Positions 62,156-64,000 of a stretch of 64,000 nucleotides of DNA are shown here, piece after piece. The DNA is taken from assembly GCF_001807485.1 (NCBI RefSeq), contig NZ_KV789188.1:92892-156891 (forward strand), in the 5' to 3' direction. The position numbers and the translations under genes are program-made. Below the pieces are notes generated by a model. It ran no database searches and was not told the origin of the DNA. It saw only the letters and a program-made list of their open reading frames with translations. The DNA is from Corynebacterium sp. HMSC08A12 (lineage in GTDB: Bacteria; Actinomycetota; Actinomycetes; Mycobacteriales; Mycobacteriaceae). The first letter of the stretch is position 1. Every line of letters starts with the position of its first letter.

Positions 62156-63610
62156 ATGAATCGCTCATCGCTTTATGGAGCCGCCGGGGGCTATGAATCA
62201 GCCGGCGGTTCCACTGCTGCGCGAGCGAACGGGAACGGCGGCGCGGAGGCCACGGATGCATCAATCGCGGGCGGGAGCGTGATCTCCCTGTCGAAGATCC
62301 GCACCTCCCGGCGCGATGGTGCCGGCGGGGCGGAAGCTAACGCCGAGGGGGCGGAAGTGCAGGAAAGCCTGGGGGTTATGTCCACACCGGGGGCGGGGGC
62401 CAGCAGAAACAACGGAGCCCACACCACAGTCTTCACCGTGGTAGTGGAGCACCATTTCCCGGGAGTGGGAAGATACTCCCGCCTGCTCAGCGTCTCCGGC
62501 GCCATGAGCGTGGCCGACTTCGCCGACGCGATCCTCACTAGCTTCGACTGGCCTGAATCCGTGAATCGAGTCCCCGAGGCGCACCCCACTCGCTACGTCG
62601 CGCGGGCGGAGCGCGGCGCCGGCGCGGCCTCTGCCGCTGACACTGGCGCCGCCGACGCGCCCGCGGCTGACACTGCTACCAGCGCCGACACCACCACCGA
62701 GCTAACCTGGAGTTTCCGCGCCCGCACTGCTGGCCGCGTGCGCGTCTACGCCAAGGGCGCAAACTCCATTGGCACTGCTCTCGGCGACATTTTCCGCCGC
62801 GGGACCATCGGCGTGCTGAAGGTAGGCCGCTACGACTTCAGCGTCAACGTCACAGACACCACCACCCGCCACGAGGAAATCGAGCTCGCCCCCACCAGCT
62901 CCCCCTTCGACGCCTCCTTCGACGCGCCGGGCGAGCCGGATGCCGAAGCAGTGCTCCTGGCCGCCGACTTCCTCGCCGATACGGAAGGCGATGCGGCTGA
63001 GGCGGGTGGCGTCAATAAGAATCAGGAAGACGAACTCGCCGCGCATCTGCACCCTGCGGGCATTCCGGCGCGCGTGGACATCACGGAGGTCAACGTGGCG
63101 CTGGCGGGCGAGGACACCGTCGAGCAGATCCTCGCCGAAACCGACCCTGAGCTGCGGGAACTTCTGCACGAGCGGGCGCTGTACGAGTTCATTCCGCTGC
63201 TGCAGGCGCTGGATTTGGAGCGGCCGGCGAACGTCACCGAGCATGCCGCTGAGCTGCTGGCTGACGCGCCGATCGAGAAGAGCAAGATCGGGCGCGCGGC
63301 AGCGTGGGCGCGGATCATCGCGCTGTCCACGTTGGTGGATTCGGAGGTCGACGAGGTCAGCGAGGCTTTCATGTCGGCACTCGGCTTCACGCGCGCGGAT
63401 GCGAAGCTGCCGCCGACGGATACTGCCTTGGGTACTGACGCCCTCAGCGCCAGCGAGATCAAGTGGCTGTCGCGGCGGACCGGGCGCATCTTGGCGCAGG
63501 TGGGGGCGTGCAAGTGGGAGCCTCAGCCCGATGACCAGGCGGTTCCTTTGGTTCCGCAGTGCTCGCTGCTGGACCGCTTGGAGATGTACCGCTTCGTCCT
63601 GCAGCGCTAG
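62156..63610 (+). CDS. Hypothetical protein, possibly pRiA4b ORF-3-like fold
   Basis: This 484-residue protein has Ala/Gly-rich N-terminal segments. The part TTVFTVVVEHHFPGVGRYSR then LLSVSGAMSVADFADAILTS plus FDW resembles the beginning of plasmid pRiA4b ORF-3-type domains (strand, LxV, helix, FxW), but similarity is weak. The C-terminal third is helical (ITEVNVALAGEDTVEQILAE and onward). No catalytic motif is visible. A TACGCT hexamer lies seven bases before the ATG. Confidence 0.62.
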   Translation: MNRSSLYGAAGGYESAGGSTAARANGNGGAEATDASIAGGSVISLSKIRTSRRDGAGGAEANAEGAEVQESLGVMSTPGAGASRNNGAHTTVFTVVVEHHFPGVGRYSRLLSVSGAMSVADFADAILTSFDWPESVNRVPEAHPTRYVARAERGAGAASAADTGAADAPAADTATSADTTTELTWSFRARTAGRVRVYAKGANSIGTALGDIFRRGTIGVLKVGRYDFSVNVTDTTTRHEEIELAPTSSPFDASFDAPGEPDAEAVLLAADFLADTEGDAAEAGGVNKNQEDELAAHLHPAGIPARVDITEVNVALAGEDTVEQILAETDPELRELLHERALYEFIPLLQALDLERPANVTEHAAELLADAPIEKSKIGRAAAWARIIALSTLVDSEVDEVSEAFMSALGFTRADAKLPPTDTALGTDALSASEIKWLSRRTGRILAQVGACKWEPQPDDQAVPLVPQCSLLDRLEMYRFVLQR

Positions 63611-63712
63611 CTGGGCTGCAGCGCTGGCGGGGCTGCTGCGCTAGTTTGGCCGGGGGCTGCTGCTGTAGTTTGCCCAGCTTGGCCGGGCTTTGCCTGGTGT
63701 CCGGCTGGTCAG

Positions 63713-64000
63713 AATGTCGCTAGATCGGGAATACGTCGGCCAGGGCAGGTCCACCAGGGTGCCTAGCGGAATGGAATGTCGCTAGATCGGGAATACGTCG
63801 GCGCCCGCGGAGCTCCGCAAAAATACACAACGCCCTGACCTGCGGCTTTGCGATTTTGCAAACCGCTCCCATTAACCCATTCCCGTTTTAACGACATTTT
63901 CCCCAACGACAGTCCCCCGGAACTCGAATCGTGGGCTCGGAATGTCGCTAGATCGGGAATACGTCGGTCAGGGCAGGTCCACCAGGGTGCCTGACGGAAT
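63713..64000. repeat. Second palindromic array with 124-bp element copy 3 (63775-63898), continuing past the window
   Basis: Direct terminal-repeat copies begin at 63713, 63775 and 63941, and an inverted copy ends at 63898. The 63713 and 63775 units are 62 bases apart. Units 63713-63774 and 63941-64000 are nearly identical over 60 bases, including CAGGGCAGGTCCACCAGGGT. The centre of the 124-bp copy carries CTGACCTGCG at 63835. The 63611-63712 stretch before it is GC-rich with short GGCTGCTG repeats and no gene. Confidence 0.83.

Noticed and set aside
63713..64000. Possible CRISPR array (about 27-bp repeats with 62-bp period)
   Set aside because: Some copies are inverted, the intervening sequences are themselves repeated, and no cas gene is present.
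1..64000. tRNA or rRNA genes, insertion sequences or prophage
   Set aside because: No cloverleaf, rRNA signature, transposase or integrase motif was recognised on either strand by eye. A tRNA-search program could still find something I missed.

Overview
The window looks like the right-hand flank of the replication origin of a high-GC actinobacterium, most probably a Corynebacterium. Three things support this. The gene order rnpA-yidD-yidC-rsmG-parA-parB, followed by cwlM-trxA-trxB-sigM-murJ/mviN-DUF6049-NUDIX and a divergent cca, is the conserved actinobacterial oriC neighbourhood. DprE1/DprE2, which make the arabinan donor of an arabinogalactan wall, are present. rpsF-ssb-rplI lacks rpsR between ssb and rplI, as in corynebacteria. 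Species assignment is not possible from the sequence alone. No rRNA, tRNA, insertion sequence, prophage or CRISPR array was recognised.

Layout. 1-5.2 kb: end of rnpA, yidD, yidC, rsmG, parA and parB, with five identical parS sites between 1.87 and 5.95 kb. 5.3-18.5 kb: nitroreductase, acetyltransferase-like protein, a catalytically dead CwlM, thioredoxin and its reductase, SigM, a MurJ-pseudokinase fusion, a large secreted DUF6049 protein and a NUDIX enzyme. 19-28 kb: CCA-adding enzyme, YqgE/AlgH protein, BrnFE-type amino-acid exporter, a second NUDIX protein, a BASS-type transporter and a nucleoside salvage cluster (ribokinase, nucleoside hydrolase, MFS transporter). 28-42.6 kb: SdpI-like protein with a Cys-rich tail, leuS, stress and regulatory genes, ino1, DUF5318, penicillin-binding protein, GT87 mannosyltransferase-like protein, rpsF-ssb-rplI. 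42.6-43.9 kb: a repeat-rich, gene-free stretch. 43.9-57 kb: secreted serine protease, Baeyer-Villiger-type monooxygenase, dnaB behind a cluster of DnaA boxes, MarR, a YceI remnant, crcB pair, DUF4442, thioredoxin, alcohol dehydrogenase, DUF6230/DUF6114 pair, PspA and a DHA2 exporter. 57-64 kb: alpha/beta hydrolase with WYL regulator, dprE2-dprE1, three proteins of unknown function and a second repeat array that runs off the window.

Much of the content concerns building and dividing the cell envelope: YidC/YidD insertion, MurJ and CwlM control of peptidoglycan precursor supply, PonA-type synthase, GT87, Ino1 for inositol lipids, and DprE1/2. Chromosome segregation (ParABS), replication (DnaB, SSB) and redox (TrxA/TrxB) genes are interleaved. 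Many genes start 6-9 bases after a good -10 hexamer and lack a ribosome-binding site, so they are probably leaderless.

The most unusual signals are non-coding. (1) A family of palindromic-ended elements, three of them exactly 124 bp, shares a CTGACCTGC-like centre and diverged terminal repeats. (2) A 17-bp motif close to GAGGGCGTCAATAAGAA is scattered about every 3-4 kb on both strands, in genes and between them. (3) Three hairpins downstream of rplI have the same 9-nt loop but stems that differ by compensating changes. (4) A DnaA-box cluster lies upstream of dnaB.
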